NCBI GenBank assembly: GCA_003170135.1
Contig: PMZR01000006.1
Coordinates: 1 to 64,000, forward strand
DNA: 64,000 bases
Direction of reading: 5' to 3'
Origin: Acidobacteriota bacterium
Lineage (GTDB): Bacteria > Acidobacteriota > Vicinamibacteria > Vicinamibacterales > Fen-181
In this document: positions 50,352-63,016 of the stretch, piece by piece
How positions within the stretch are numbered: position 1 is the first letter of the stretch
Layout of the letters: every line of letters begins with the position of its first letter
The notes under the pieces: model-generated
The model's database searches: none
Told to the model about the DNA's origin: nothing
Seen by the model: the letters and a program-made list of their open reading frames with translations, nothing else
Position numbers and translations under genes: made by a program

Positions 50352-51460
50352 TCGCGCGTGCCCGCCCGGAGGCGGGAAGCGCCGCCCGACATCTGCCGCG
50401 CCTGCGCCGTTTCTTCGAGCAACGACGAGGCCGCCTGCGCGATCTGGTCCACGCCTTCTGGCGCGTGCCGCTTGCGCAGCGCGCGGTGCGGCACCATCCA
50501 CGGTGCCCACTGGCGCGAGAGCACGTGGAACCGATGCGCGGCATAGACGCCGACGACGGGCCGCCCGGTGGCCGATGCGAGGTGGATGGCGCCGGTGTCC
50601 GGCGAGACGACCAGGCCCGAGGCCGCGATGAGCGCCGCCCAGCGACCGAACGTGAGATGTTCGAGCACGAGCGGGCCGTTCTGTCGAGCGTCGAGCGCTG
50701 GCTGCAGCGCGCGCCTGATGCGCGCATCTGCCGGTCCCACGGTGGCGACCACGCGCCGCCCGCCCGGCACGCACGCGAGCGCGTCCAGTAGCGCCACGAC
50801 GTCGCCCGGCTCCCACCCTTCATCCAGCCACTTGTCCGACAGGTGCACGACGATCGGGGGAACGACGATCCCGCTGCCGGCGAGCAGGGCGTCGGCCCAG
50901 GTGCGCTCGGACGGCGCGATCGGCGCTTCCATCGGGCATGGCTCGCCGGGTAAGCCGACGGCCCGCAAAAGCGCCAACAACTCGTCGGCGTGGTGAGGCA
51001 CCTCGCGCGCCCGCCCGACGGCTTCCGGAACGCGGCTGAAGACCGGGTGGGTGAGCAGGCACCGGGCGGCGGCGACGTCGAGCGGTCGCGCCTGGTAGCC
51101 GAACCCGACGCGAAGCGGCGCGCCGATCCGCTTCGCGAGCAGGTAGACGGAGGATCTCGGGGTAAAGGCGAAGATGACGTCGGGCCGCAGCCGGCGCAGC
51201 CTGCCAAGAAGGTTCGCGCGAACCGCGCCCCTGTCAGCCGGATCGAGCACTTCGATGGTGTCGATGGCGTCCCATCCGGCGAGCACCCCGGCGCCCAGGG
51301 GACTCGTGACGAGCGTGATGCGCGCTCCCGGAATCGCGCTCCTGAGGTTGCGAAGGGCCGGCGTCGTCACGAGGAGATCGCCGATCCTGTCCACGCGCAG
51401 CGCGATCACCTCGCGCGCTCTATGCACACGACACCTCGGCGAGCAGCGATGCCGTTGCAT
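50348..51460 (-). CDS. Glycosyltransferase family 9 (heptosyltransferase-like)
   Basis: LRVDRIGDLLVTTPALRNLR, VSPDTGAIHLASATGRPVVGVYA; N-terminal start uncertain. Confidence 0.88.
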   Translation of the reverse strand: MQRHRCSPRCRVHRAREVIALRVDRIGDLLVTTPALRNLRSAIPGARITLVTSPLGAGVLAGWDAIDTIEVLDPADRGAVRANLLGRLRRLRPDVIFAFTPRSSVYLLAKRIGAPLRVGFGYQARPLDVAAARCLLTHPVFSRVPEAVGRAREVPHHADELLALLRAVGLPGEPCPMEAPIAPSERTWADALLAGSGIVVPPIVVHLSDKWLDEGWEPGDVVALLDALACVPGGRRVVATVGPADARIRRALQPALDARQNGPLVLEHLTFGRWAALIAASGLVVSPDTGAIHLASATGRPVVGVYAAHRFHVLSRQWAPWMVPHRALRKRHAPEGVDQIAQAASSLLEETAQARQMSGGASRLRAGTRD

Positions 51461-52442
51461 CGACGACTTCCCGCGCGGTCACGGCCGGCGCGGCCTTGCG
51501 GAGCACGCGGCTCGTCGTCATCCACGGCGCCCACTGTTGCGACTGGACGCCGTAGCGCGTCGTCTCGTAGACGGCGACTACGGGCCGGCGCAGGGCAGAG
51601 GTCACGTGCACGGCCGATGTGTCGTGCGTGACGACGGCCGATGCCTGTTCGAGCACGGCTGCCCATTCACGGAACCGGAGGCCGCCGAGCAGCGTGAACC
51701 GGCCGTCGCCCTGGAACGGCGCCGCGCACTCGGTGTCCGACGGCCCGGCCGTCAACAGCAATCGACCCGGTCCCTGCGTCCGCAGCGCCTCGGCGAGCGC
51801 GAGAACGTCACGAGCGGTCCACCCTTCCTGGAGCCAGCGTGCCGCGAGGTGCAGCACAACGGGCCTGTCGAGTCCAAGCTCGCGCAGCCGGGAGCGCGCG
51901 TCCTCACGATCCTCTGCAGCGAGCGGCAACTCGAACGGCCCGGCCGTCGCACACAGGCCCAGGGCCGCGTTCACTCTCAGGAGTTCCTCCGCTCGATGCG
52001 CGATGGGACGACCGTCGGCGGGCGGTTCGAAGATCCACACGCGGACAGGGCGGGTCAGGAAGACCGGCGCCAGGATCGAGTGCGCGAGGTTCGCGCCGTA
52101 GACGACGCCGGCGCGCGTGCGGGCGGCGAACCGGCGACCAAGCCGGTACGCGGAGTAGTTGCTGGTGAGCGCGATGGAGAGATCGAACGCGGACGCGCGC
52201 ATCGCCGCCACGATGCGGCGTCGCTCCACGTGGTCACCGTTCGCGTCGAGGCCCACGATCTCATCGACCGCGTCCCAGCCGCGCAGCACGTCGACGATCG
52301 CGGGCGGGCAGACCAGCGTGATGTGGGCCTGGGGCAGCGATCGCCGGAGGCTGCGCAGGGCGGGCGTCGCGACGATGAGATCGCCGAGGCGCTCGGTTTC
52401 GATCGCGACGACCCGGCGGAAGTCGGGCGGTGCGCCAATCAT
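51420..52442 (-). CDS. Glycosyltransferase family 9 (heptosyltransferase-like)
   Basis: IETERLGDLIVATPALRSLRRSLP, VTHDTSAVHVTSALRRPVVAVY. Confidence 0.88.
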   Translation of the reverse strand: MIGAPPDFRRVVAIETERLGDLIVATPALRSLRRSLPQAHITLVCPPAIVDVLRGWDAVDEIVGLDANGDHVERRRIVAAMRASAFDLSIALTSNYSAYRLGRRFAARTRAGVVYGANLAHSILAPVFLTRPVRVWIFEPPADGRPIAHRAEELLRVNAALGLCATAGPFELPLAAEDREDARSRLRELGLDRPVVLHLAARWLQEGWTARDVLALAEALRTQGPGRLLLTAGPSDTECAAPFQGDGRFTLLGGLRFREWAAVLEQASAVVTHDTSAVHVTSALRRPVVAVYETTRYGVQSQQWAPWMTTSRVLRKAAPAVTAREVVDATASLLAEVSCA

Positions 52443-53344
52443 GCGCGATCTTGGGCCGCGTGGCCGAGCGCGGCCCGCACGGCGCGGAAGTAGGCCACCC
52501 GTGTCCAGAGATAGGCGGCGATCCAGTCCAGCCGCCGCAGCGGTCGTTCGCCCGCGCGATCGACGCGGCGCCGGTACCACGGCTCGCCCGGTTCGAGCAG
52601 GCGGTTCGCGGCGATGCGCAGCGGGCTCACGCCCGTGGCCAGCCGCGCGCGCCGCGTGGGTCGCCTGGCCACGTACAGGACGGCGCTGCGTCCACTCGCC
52701 TCGGCCTGTCGCAACAGGGCGGGGACGTCGGCGCCCCGCCACGGCCGCTTCACGTGCGAGACGACCGCACGCCGGTTGACCCGGCGAACCAACCCGAGAT
52801 CGCGCAGGCGTTCGCCGAACTCGACATCCTCCCACCCGTATTCGGTGAACGTCTCGTCGAAGAGGCCGGCCGCCAGCAGATCCTGGCGGCGGACCGACAC
52901 GTTCGAGGTCCAGAAGAACGACGTGGACAAGTCCGCGAGTCGAAGCCGGCGCCGCGGCGACGCGTCGTCCGGATCCACGTGGTTCACCCAGCCCAGGACG
53001 ACGGCGTGCGCCTCGTGCTGGTGGGTACGCCAGTGGTGCTCGACGAGGTGCTCGTGGGCCATCGTGTCGTCATCGATGAAGAGCACGATCTCACCGGCGG
53101 CGGCGCGGATGCCGGCGTTGCGCGCCCGGGCGAGGCCGCCGTGCGGGACGCGCAGCACCCGCAGCGGGAACGCGTAGTTCGTGACGTCGATGTGCGGCGC
53201 CAGCCTCTCCTCGCTGCCGTCGTCCACCAGCACGACCTCGAACCGCGTGGCCGGCCACACCTGGCGGGCGAGCGCATCGAGACAGGCGGGGACGCGAGCG
53301 CCGCGGTTGTAGGTGCAGATCTGGACGGAGACATCGATCGCCAT
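52439..53344 (-). CDS. Glycosyltransferase family 2
   Basis: VSVQICTYNRGARVPACLDALARQ, IVLFIDDDTMAHEHLVEHH, YGWEDVEFGERLRDLG. Confidence 0.9.
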   Translation of the reverse strand: MAIDVSVQICTYNRGARVPACLDALARQVWPATRFEVVLVDDGSEERLAPHIDVTNYAFPLRVLRVPHGGLARARNAGIRAAAGEIVLFIDDDTMAHEHLVEHHWRTHQHEAHAVVLGWVNHVDPDDASPRRRLRLADLSTSFFWTSNVSVRRQDLLAAGLFDETFTEYGWEDVEFGERLRDLGLVRRVNRRAVVSHVKRPWRGADVPALLRQAEASGRSAVLYVARRPTRRARLATGVSPLRIAANRLLEPGEPWYRRRVDRAGERPLRRLDWIAAYLWTRVAYFRAVRAALGHAAQDRA

Positions 53345-55188
53345 CACGCCTGCCGCTCGAGGTGATCCATCGCGCCGGGACCGGACATCTGCAACTCGTG
53401 GAGTCGTTGGTACAGGCCCGGCTCGGCGACGAGGTGTTCGTGGTTGCCCACCTGGACCAGCCGGCCGTGGTCGAGCACCACGATCCGATCGGCGTCCCGA
53501 ATCGTGCTCAGGCGGTGGGCCACGACGAGCGTCGTCCGCCCGCGGACAATCCGTCGGATGGCCGCCTGCACGAGTTGCTCGCTCTCCGAGTCGAGCGCGC
53601 TGGTGGCTTCGTCCAGGATCAAAATGCGCGGATCGCGCAGGATGGCCCTGGCGATCGTCAGGCGCTGGCGCTGGCCAGCCGACAGCGTGACCCCGCGCTC
53701 GCCGACCACCGTGTCGAACCCGGCCGGCAGCCGCGCGATGAACTCGAGCGCGTTGGCGGCCTCGGCCGCCGCGACGATGTCGCGCTCGGCGGCGTCGAGG
53801 CGCCCGTAGCGGATGTTGTCGCGCACGCTGTGGTTGAAGAGGATCGCCTCCTGAGAGACCAGGCCGATCTGCGCGCGCAGCGACGCCAGCGTGACGTTCC
53901 GGACGTCGCAGCCGTCGACGAGCACGCGGCCCGCGGTGGGATCGAAGAAGCGGGGCACCAGGCTCACCAGCGTGGTCTTTCCTCCGCCGCTCGGTCCGAC
54001 CACGGCGATCACCTCGCCGGGCGCAATCGCGAGGTCGACACAGGTCAGCGCCGCCTCCCGATCGTCGGCATACGTGAACGAGGCGCCATCGAACGTCACC
54101 GCGCCCTTGACGCGCGCGAGCGGACGCGCCTCGGGGCAATCGCGCACTGCCGGGACCAGGTCGAGCAGCATGAAGACGCGCGTCATGACGCCCTCGATCT
54201 GGTGGCGGATCGGGGACAGTCGCGCGGCCCGGCCGACGTAGGTGCTCGCCATCGGGGCGACCGTGAAGAAACACACGAAGTGCTCGGGCGCGATGCTGCC
54301 GTGGATGACCATGATGCCCCCCAGCAGGCCGCCCGCCAGCATGCCCGAGAGGGCGACGGCATCGCTCAGCGGCGAGATCGTATCGGCCGCCAGCGCTGCC
54401 CGCATCGCGTCATCGACGTACGCGCGGTTCAGCCGGTCCATTTCGGCGATCTCGACCGCCTCGCAGCCGAACGCCTGGATGGTCCGGACGCTCGCGAGGC
54501 GCTCGGCCAGGTAGGCGTTGAGGCCGGCCATGCGATCGTGGCGCAGCGTCGTCAGCCGGCGCACGCGTCGCGTGATGCGCGCGATGAGGTACGTGACGGC
54601 CGGAGCCATGCAGAGCGTGACGAGCGTGAGCTTCCAGCTGAGCGCGACCAGGACAACGGTGCCGACCGCCACGGCGATCGGCGCTTGGACCAGCTCGAAG
54701 AACTGCACGCCGAGCATCTCCTGCAGCCCCGAGAGATCGCCGGTGATGCGCGAGAGCAGCCCGCCCGCCTGTTGGGCTTCGTGAAACGCCATCGGCTGGG
54801 CGACCAGCGCGGCGAACAACTTCTGGCGCAGGTCGCGCGCCACGAGATGGCCGAATCGATGGGTGACATAGATCCGCCGCGCGTCGAGCCCGCACTTGAG
54901 AGACACCGTGATTGCCGCGGCGCCAGCCAGCACCAGCAGAATCGACACGCGGTCGCCGCCGCCTGGGGTGCCGAACGACAGCAGGCGCGCCGCGTCCCAT
55001 CCGAGCACCCGCATGTGGAAAGGCGCGCCGCCGGCGAGGCCGGTCGATCCCACGACAGTCAGCAGGATGGCGGCGAGCAGGAACGGCAGCAGCGTGCTGT
55101 CGAGTACGCTGATGACGAACACGAGGGCCGTCGCCTCGGCCAGGAGGAGGCGGCGCGAACGCACGAAGGGCAGAAGGCGGCGCAGCAT
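53344..55188 (-). CDS. ABC transporter, fused permease/ATPase, MsbA-like
   Basis: TM domain plus VVGPSGGGKTTLVSLVPRFF, LSAGQRQRLTIARAILRDPRILILDEATSALD. Confidence 0.92.
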   Translation of the reverse strand: MLRRLLPFVRSRRLLLAEATALVFVISVLDSTLLPFLLAAILLTVVGSTGLAGGAPFHMRVLGWDAARLLSFGTPGGGDRVSILLVLAGAAAITVSLKCGLDARRIYVTHRFGHLVARDLRQKLFAALVAQPMAFHEAQQAGGLLSRITGDLSGLQEMLGVQFFELVQAPIAVAVGTVVLVALSWKLTLVTLCMAPAVTYLIARITRRVRRLTTLRHDRMAGLNAYLAERLASVRTIQAFGCEAVEIAEMDRLNRAYVDDAMRAALAADTISPLSDAVALSGMLAGGLLGGIMVIHGSIAPEHFVCFFTVAPMASTYVGRAARLSPIRHQIEGVMTRVFMLLDLVPAVRDCPEARPLARVKGAVTFDGASFTYADDREAALTCVDLAIAPGEVIAVVGPSGGGKTTLVSLVPRFFDPTAGRVLVDGCDVRNVTLASLRAQIGLVSQEAILFNHSVRDNIRYGRLDAAERDIVAAAEAANALEFIARLPAGFDTVVGERGVTLSAGQRQRLTIARAILRDPRILILDEATSALDSESEQLVQAAIRRIVRGRTTLVVAHRLSTIRDADRIVVLDHGRLVQVGNHEHLVAEPGLYQRLHELQMSGPGAMDHLERQA

Positions 55189-55191
55189 GGG

Positions 55192-56217
55192 TCAGTGACC
55201 GCTCCCGAGTTCGAGCGCAGCCCGTGCCACCTCCTCCGCATCGAACGCGTCGAGGCAGTCGAAACGCGTGCACGTCTCCTTGACGCACCGCTTCGGACAC
55301 GTCCATGCGCCCGTCGTCACCACGCGATGGCCGGCGCCCCAGGGACGCCAGCGCGCGATGACCCCAGACTTGACGGCGAAGATGGCGACCACGGGGACGT
55401 CGAGGGCGGCAGCGATGTGTCCCGGGCCGGAATCCGGGCAGACGATGACCGACATCTCCGCGATGAGGGCGGCCATGTCCCGCACGGTCGTGCCCGCCAG
55501 CGTGACGGCGCCTTTCCCGATGCCCTGCGCGACGCGCTCGGTCAGCGGCCGCTCGGCCGCCGACCCGATGAGCACCACCGGGCGGCCGGCTGCCAGCATC
55601 CGCTGTCCCACCTCGATGAACCGCGCGACCGGCCAGCGATCCTCCGTGAGCGGAACGCGCAGTCCCTTGCCGATGTGCAGCCCGCATGGGCGCGCGCCCG
55701 CGGCAATTCCGTGCCGTGCGAGCAGGGCGCGTGCGTTGCGCCGTTCGTGCTCCTCCAGGAACACCCGCGGTCGAACGCCGTCCGTGCGGCAGCCGAGCGC
55801 GCGGGCGTAATCCAGCTGAATCTCCATCCAGTGCGTCGACTGATCGCCGTTCGCTGACCGTACGGCGACCGCGTGCGAAAACGTCCAGCTGTAGGCCATG
55901 CGTCCAGCCTGGCCGACGCGCACGGGAATGCCGGCCAGGCGCGCCAGGGCCGCTTCCCGCGCCGTCGTCCACGGAAGGATGGCGACGTCGAAGCGCCCGC
56001 GCCTGATGGCGGCGCACTGGGCCACAAAGCGCCGGTCGATCGCGAGGCAGTCCGAGAACCAGGGATTGCCCGCCAGCAGGCCGCGGTACGCCGGCCGCAC
56101 CCATGCACTGATGGCGGCGTCCGGCCACGAGCGGGCGATCGCTTCCGCGATCGGCGCCGACAGGAGCAGATCGCCGATACCGCCTTGCGTGTGAATGAAG
56201 AGGATTCTTTGCTGCAC
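55192..56217 (-). CDS. Glycosyltransferase family 9 (heptosyltransferase-like)
   Basis: ILFIHTQGGIGDLLLSAPIAEAIARSWP, VCPDSGPGHIAAALDVPVVAIFA. Confidence 0.88.
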   Translation of the reverse strand: MQQRILFIHTQGGIGDLLLSAPIAEAIARSWPDAAISAWVRPAYRGLLAGNPWFSDCLAIDRRFVAQCAAIRRGRFDVAILPWTTAREAALARLAGIPVRVGQAGRMAYSWTFSHAVAVRSANGDQSTHWMEIQLDYARALGCRTDGVRPRVFLEEHERRNARALLARHGIAAGARPCGLHIGKGLRVPLTEDRWPVARFIEVGQRMLAAGRPVVLIGSAAERPLTERVAQGIGKGAVTLAGTTVRDMAALIAEMSVIVCPDSGPGHIAAALDVPVVAIFAVKSGVIARWRPWGAGHRVVTTGAWTCPKRCVKETCTRFDCLDAFDAEEVARAALELGSGH

Positions 56218-56299
56218 CGATGCGCCTTACGGTTCCGCCGATTCTGCCATGAATCGAGGCGCCGGCCAACGAAGCCGCGCTATACTCCGGCATTCTGCC

Positions 56300-58198
56300 A
56301 TGCGCCACCTCTGGAAGCGGGCTCGTCTGAACCACGCGCGCAGCGCCCACGCCACCGACGCCGCGGCGATCGTCGCGGCCGGAATCGGCCTGTTCGCCCT
56401 GCTCGGGCTGCCGCAGTTTGCCTTCGCGTTGCTGCCCGGCGTCGCGATCTACTGGCTGGTGCCGCTCGGCTTCGACGCGGTGCTGCGCGCGCCGGCCGGG
56501 TCAATCCGGCCGGCGCGTGCGCTGCTCCTGCGCGCCCTCGCCATGCATGGCGCCCATGTTCTCGGCATTGCCTGGCTGCTCGCCTGGGCGGGCGCAAGGT
56601 CGGGTGTCGGCCCCGTGATCGCGGTGCTCGTGCTCGCGGCCGCGGTCTACGAAGTTCCGCGGTACCTGCTGCCGCTCGCGGTCGGTCGTCCGGTCGATCT
56701 TGCCGGGCGGCGGTTGCGGCACGTGCTGTTGCAGCGGTCGGACGTCGTCGGCGATGTGGTCATGGCGACGCCGTGCATCGACGCGATCAAGACGACATCG
56801 CCGGAGTGTCGCGTGAGCGTGCTGTGCCGGCAATCGACCAGCGAGTTGCTGGCCGGACACGAGCAGCTCGACGCGGTCATCCTCGACCCGACCGCCACGG
56901 GCCAGCGACAATCGGAAGGCTGGAAGGCGTTCGCCATCGGCAGCCTCGTCGCGCGCCTGCGACACCGGGAGATCGACGCGCTGGTGTCGCTGTGGGATCG
57001 GCCCTCGTCCGTGTACGCGGTCGCGGCGTTGCTCGCCGGCATCCCGGTGCGGAGCGGCCGAGCGTCGTACTGGGGCGGGTGGTTGCTCAACGCCGGTATC
57101 GATCCGGCGGGCTGGGCGCTGCACGAAGTCGACCGCAACCTGCAGCGCGTTCGGGCGCTTGGGTTCGACAGCAAGACGACGCCGCGCCTGTCGATCGCCT
57201 TGCAACCCGGCGACGTCGAGCGCGCCCGGTCGCTGCTTGCAGCCAGGCACGTCGATCCCCGCGAGATGCTCGTCGCCCTGTCGCCGGCCACCAGCGGCAC
57301 CAATCGCCGGCTCGATCCGGCGTGCTGCGCGCAGTTCGTTAGGCGCATCCATCAGACGCACGGAGCCCGCGCGCTGCTGCTCGGCGGCCCGGCCGATCGC
57401 GAATTGACCGGTGCCATCGTCGCCGGCGCGCCGCCGGGCACGATCGATCTGGCCGGGGAAACGTCCATCGGCCTGGCGGCGGCCGTCATTGCCCGCTGCC
57501 GCATCCATGTCGGCGGCGATTCCGGACCGACCCACATCGCCGCCGCCCTCGGTGTGCCCTGCGTCGTGATCTCGCCCGCGAAGTCGCAGAAGCCGCTGCA
57601 CTGGGGGCCGTGGATGGTGCCGCACCGGGTGGTGCGAAAGCGATCCGGATGCGCGCTGCGGTGCGCCGCGAGCGCATGCCGCGAGACGTTCTGCGTGTCG
57701 GCCATCACCGTGGACGATCTGTGCGAGGCCTTCGCCGCGGTTGCGGCAGGCGACGGGGTCATCGAGCCGCTGGCCGGTCGCCGCTACTGGGCGGCGCTGT
57801 CGCTCAGCGTGCTGGTCCACGCGCCCGATGCGAGTCGTGATGGGGAAGTGATGCGCGCGCTGCGGCTGTTCCGGGAGGCCGGGTTCATCGAATACGTGCT
57901 GGCGTGCGGGCCGGGCACGCGGCTGGCGGACCGGGCCCGCGCCGAAGGGCATGACACGCGCGCGGCGAACGCCGCCACGCTCCTCGACACCTTCGTCGAA
58001 CTGGACGGCGGCATCGTCCACGACTTCGGCGCGGTTGTGGCGCGGGACCTGCGCAAGGCGATGTGGCTGGCGCGACGGGTCGGAGTGGATCCGCGCCGGA
58101 TCGTGGCTGCCGCGGTGCCGGCGACGGCAGAGGAACTGACGGATCAATTGTTGGCGGCTGGCGGTGCGGGTTCGACTGACGCGATTCGGACCTGGTGA
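56300..58198 (+). CDS. Multidomain GT9-like protein: N-terminal TM segments, GT9 core, extra C-terminal domain
   Basis: LLQRSDVVGDVVMATPCIDAIKTTSP, VGGDSGPTHIAAALGVPCVVISPAKSQKPLHWGPW; ~170 aa C-terminal extension. Confidence 0.8.
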   Translation: MRHLWKRARLNHARSAHATDAAAIVAAGIGLFALLGLPQFAFALLPGVAIYWLVPLGFDAVLRAPAGSIRPARALLLRALAMHGAHVLGIAWLLAWAGARSGVGPVIAVLVLAAAVYEVPRYLLPLAVGRPVDLAGRRLRHVLLQRSDVVGDVVMATPCIDAIKTTSPECRVSVLCRQSTSELLAGHEQLDAVILDPTATGQRQSEGWKAFAIGSLVARLRHREIDALVSLWDRPSSVYAVAALLAGIPVRSGRASYWGGWLLNAGIDPAGWALHEVDRNLQRVRALGFDSKTTPRLSIALQPGDVERARSLLAARHVDPREMLVALSPATSGTNRRLDPACCAQFVRRIHQTHGARALLLGGPADRELTGAIVAGAPPGTIDLAGETSIGLAAAVIARCRIHVGGDSGPTHIAAALGVPCVVISPAKSQKPLHWGPWMVPHRVVRKRSGCALRCAASACRETFCVSAITVDDLCEAFAAVAAGDGVIEPLAGRRYWAALSLSVLVHAPDASRDGEVMRALRLFREAGFIEYVLACGPGTRLADRARAEGHDTRAANAATLLDTFVELDGGIVHDFGAVVARDLRKAMWLARRVGVDPRRIVAAAVPATAEELTDQLLAAGGAGSTDAIRTW

Positions 58199-58288
58199 CC
58201 CATCCCCACCTGGCGCGCAGGACTGACGTCCCGCGCCACGACGTGCCCTACCAACGGCGCTCCATCGCCATCACAAGTGAACTCGAGG

Positions 58289-60253
58289 TTAGCTCTTTGC
58301 GCCCTCAGCGGGGTCGCCAGGTTGGTCCGCGGGGTGCGGCGAGCCATCCGCGCCGTCGGGCGGCGGGCCGTCGGGTGCCGCGGCCGGCTGGTCGTGCTGC
58401 CTGATGATCTCGCGCAGTTCGTCCCCTTCGATCACTTCCTTCTCGAGCAGGCGCCGTGCGACCGTCTCCAGGATCTCCCGGCGCCCGTCCAGGACCGTGC
58501 GCGCCAGCGTGTGCGCGTCGGTCATGATGCGCTTGATCTCGGCGTCGATCTGGCGGGCGGTCTCCTCCGCGTAATTGCCGCGCTCCGGACCGATCTGCAT
58601 GTCGAGAAACCGGTTCTGCTTGTTGCCGTCGTAGCTGATCGCGCCGAGCGCGTCGCTCATGCCCAGTTCGGCGACCATCGACCGGGCGATGTCGCTGGCG
58701 CGCTGCAGGTCGTTCTGTGCGCCCGTCGAGATCTCGCCGAGCGCGATCTCCTCGGCCGTGCGGCCCGCCAGCAGCACGGCCAGCTGGTGCCGCAATTCGG
58801 TGCGCGTCAGCAGATAGCGGTCCTCGAGCGGCAACTGCATCGTGTAACCGAGCGCGCCGAAGCCGCGTTGCACGATCGAGATCTTGTGAACCGGGTCGAG
58901 GCCCGGCAGCGACGTGGCGACGATCGCGTGGCCTGCTTCGTGGTACGCGACGGTCTCGCGCTCCCGCGTGCTCATCACGCGTTTCTTCTCGAGCCCGGCG
59001 ATGACGCGGTCGATCGCCTCGTCGAAATCGCGCATCTCCACTTCGGTCTTGTTCTTGCGCGCCGCCAGCAGCGCGGCCTCGTTCACCAGGTTCGCCAGAT
59101 CCGCCCCGGCAAAGCCGGCCGTTCGCGCGGCCACCACTTTCAGGTCCACGCCGGCGGCGACCTTCACGTCGCGCGCGTGGATCCGCAGGATCTGTTCGCG
59201 CCCGCGCACGTCGGGCTTGTCGACCAGGATCTGGCGGTCGAACCGGCCCGGCCGCATGAGTGCCGGGTCGAGCACCTCCGGCCGGTTGGTGGCGCCCATG
59301 ATGATGACGCCCTTGCGCGAATCGAACCCGTCCATCTCGGCCAGCAACTGGTTCAGCGTCTGCTCGCGTTCCTCGTGGCTGCCGAGCGGACTCTGCACGC
59401 GTGTCTTGCCGAGCGCGTCGAGCTCGTCGATGAACACGATGCACGGCGCCTTCGATTCGGCCTGCGCGAACAGGTCGCGCACGCGGGCCGCGCCGACGCC
59501 GACGAACATCTCCACGAACTCCGAGCCGCTCAGGCTGAAGAACGGCACGTGCGCCTCGCCGGCCACTGCCCGCGCCAGCAGCGTCTTGCCGGTGCCCGGC
59601 GGGCCGACCAGCAGCACCCCCTTCGGGATGCGGCCGCCCAGGCTCGTGTACTTCTTCGGCGTTTGCAGGAACTCGACGATTTCCTTCAGCTCGTCTTCCG
59701 CCTCGTCCACGCCGGCGACGTCGGCGAAGGTCACCTTGACGTCGTCTTCGGCGTAGATCTTTCCCCGGCTTCGCGCGAACGACATGACGCCGCCTTCGGC
59801 GCCGCCCATGCGCCGCAGGAAGAACGCGGAGATCCCGATGAAGAGGAGCAGCGGCAGCACCCAGCTGAGCAGATCGGGAAGCCACCGGCTCACCGTCTCG
59901 CCCGTGTACTTCACGTGATGCTGCTGCAGCTCGTCGATGAGTTTCGGATCCTCGACGCCCGGACGCGTCGTCGTGAACGGTTGGCCCGTGTCGGTCCGCT
60001 TGCCGCGGATGGCCTGGTCGCCAATCGCCAGGTCGGTGACCTTGTCCTGCTGCACCAGATCCTTGAACTCGCTGTAGGGAATCGACGCCGCGGGAGGGCT
60101 GAAGAAGTACGCCTGCACGATCGCCAGCAGCAGGATGAAGCCCAGCACATACCAAAGGGAGGACAGGCCGGGGCGCCCGGCGCCGAGCGGGCGCCGTTCG
60201 CCCGGCCGGCCGCTGCGCGGCTTGGGCACTCTCGTCTGCTTGTTGCCGGCCAC
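58289..60253 (-). CDS. ftsH: ATP-dependent zinc metalloprotease FtsH
   Basis: [21 protein letters not shown]-type region, [12 protein letters not shown]. Confidence 0.96.
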   Translation of the reverse strand: MAGNKQTRVPKPRSGRPGERRPLGAGRPGLSSLWYVLGFILLLAIVQAYFFSPPAASIPYSEFKDLVQQDKVTDLAIGDQAIRGKRTDTGQPFTTTRPGVEDPKLIDELQQHHVKYTGETVSRWLPDLLSWVLPLLLFIGISAFFLRRMGGAEGGVMSFARSRGKIYAEDDVKVTFADVAGVDEAEDELKEIVEFLQTPKKYTSLGGRIPKGVLLVGPPGTGKTLLARAVAGEAHVPFFSLSGSEFVEMFVGVGAARVRDLFAQAESKAPCIVFIDELDALGKTRVQSPLGSHEEREQTLNQLLAEMDGFDSRKGVIIMGATNRPEVLDPALMRPGRFDRQILVDKPDVRGREQILRIHARDVKVAAGVDLKVVAARTAGFAGADLANLVNEAALLAARKNKTEVEMRDFDEAIDRVIAGLEKKRVMSTRERETVAYHEAGHAIVATSLPGLDPVHKISIVQRGFGALGYTMQLPLEDRYLLTRTELRHQLAVLLAGRTAEEIALGEISTGAQNDLQRASDIARSMVAELGMSDALGAISYDGNKQNRFLDMQIGPERGNYAEETARQIDAEIKRIMTDAHTLARTVLDGRREILETVARRLLEKEVIEGDELREIIRQHDQPAAAPDGPPPDGADGSPHPADQPGDPAEGAKS

Positions 60254-60295
60254 GTGTGTGACTCCTTCTGCCGCCGCGATGACGAACGGCCCAGG

Positions 60296-62905
<2,610 letters not shown>

Positions 62906-62978
62906 GGTCGTTTACGCGTGTCCGACGCCCCGGCGTTCTGCGTCGGGCGTTGACTTCCTGGTTCGGCGTTCTCAACTT

Positions 62979-63006
62979 CGGACTCCGGACTCCGGACTCC
63001 GGACTC
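62979..63006 (+). repeat. 4 x 7-bp array CGGACTC
   Basis: Perfect heptamers between clpB and the J-protein gene. Confidence 0.95.
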
Positions 63007-63016
63007 TTCGACCCGT

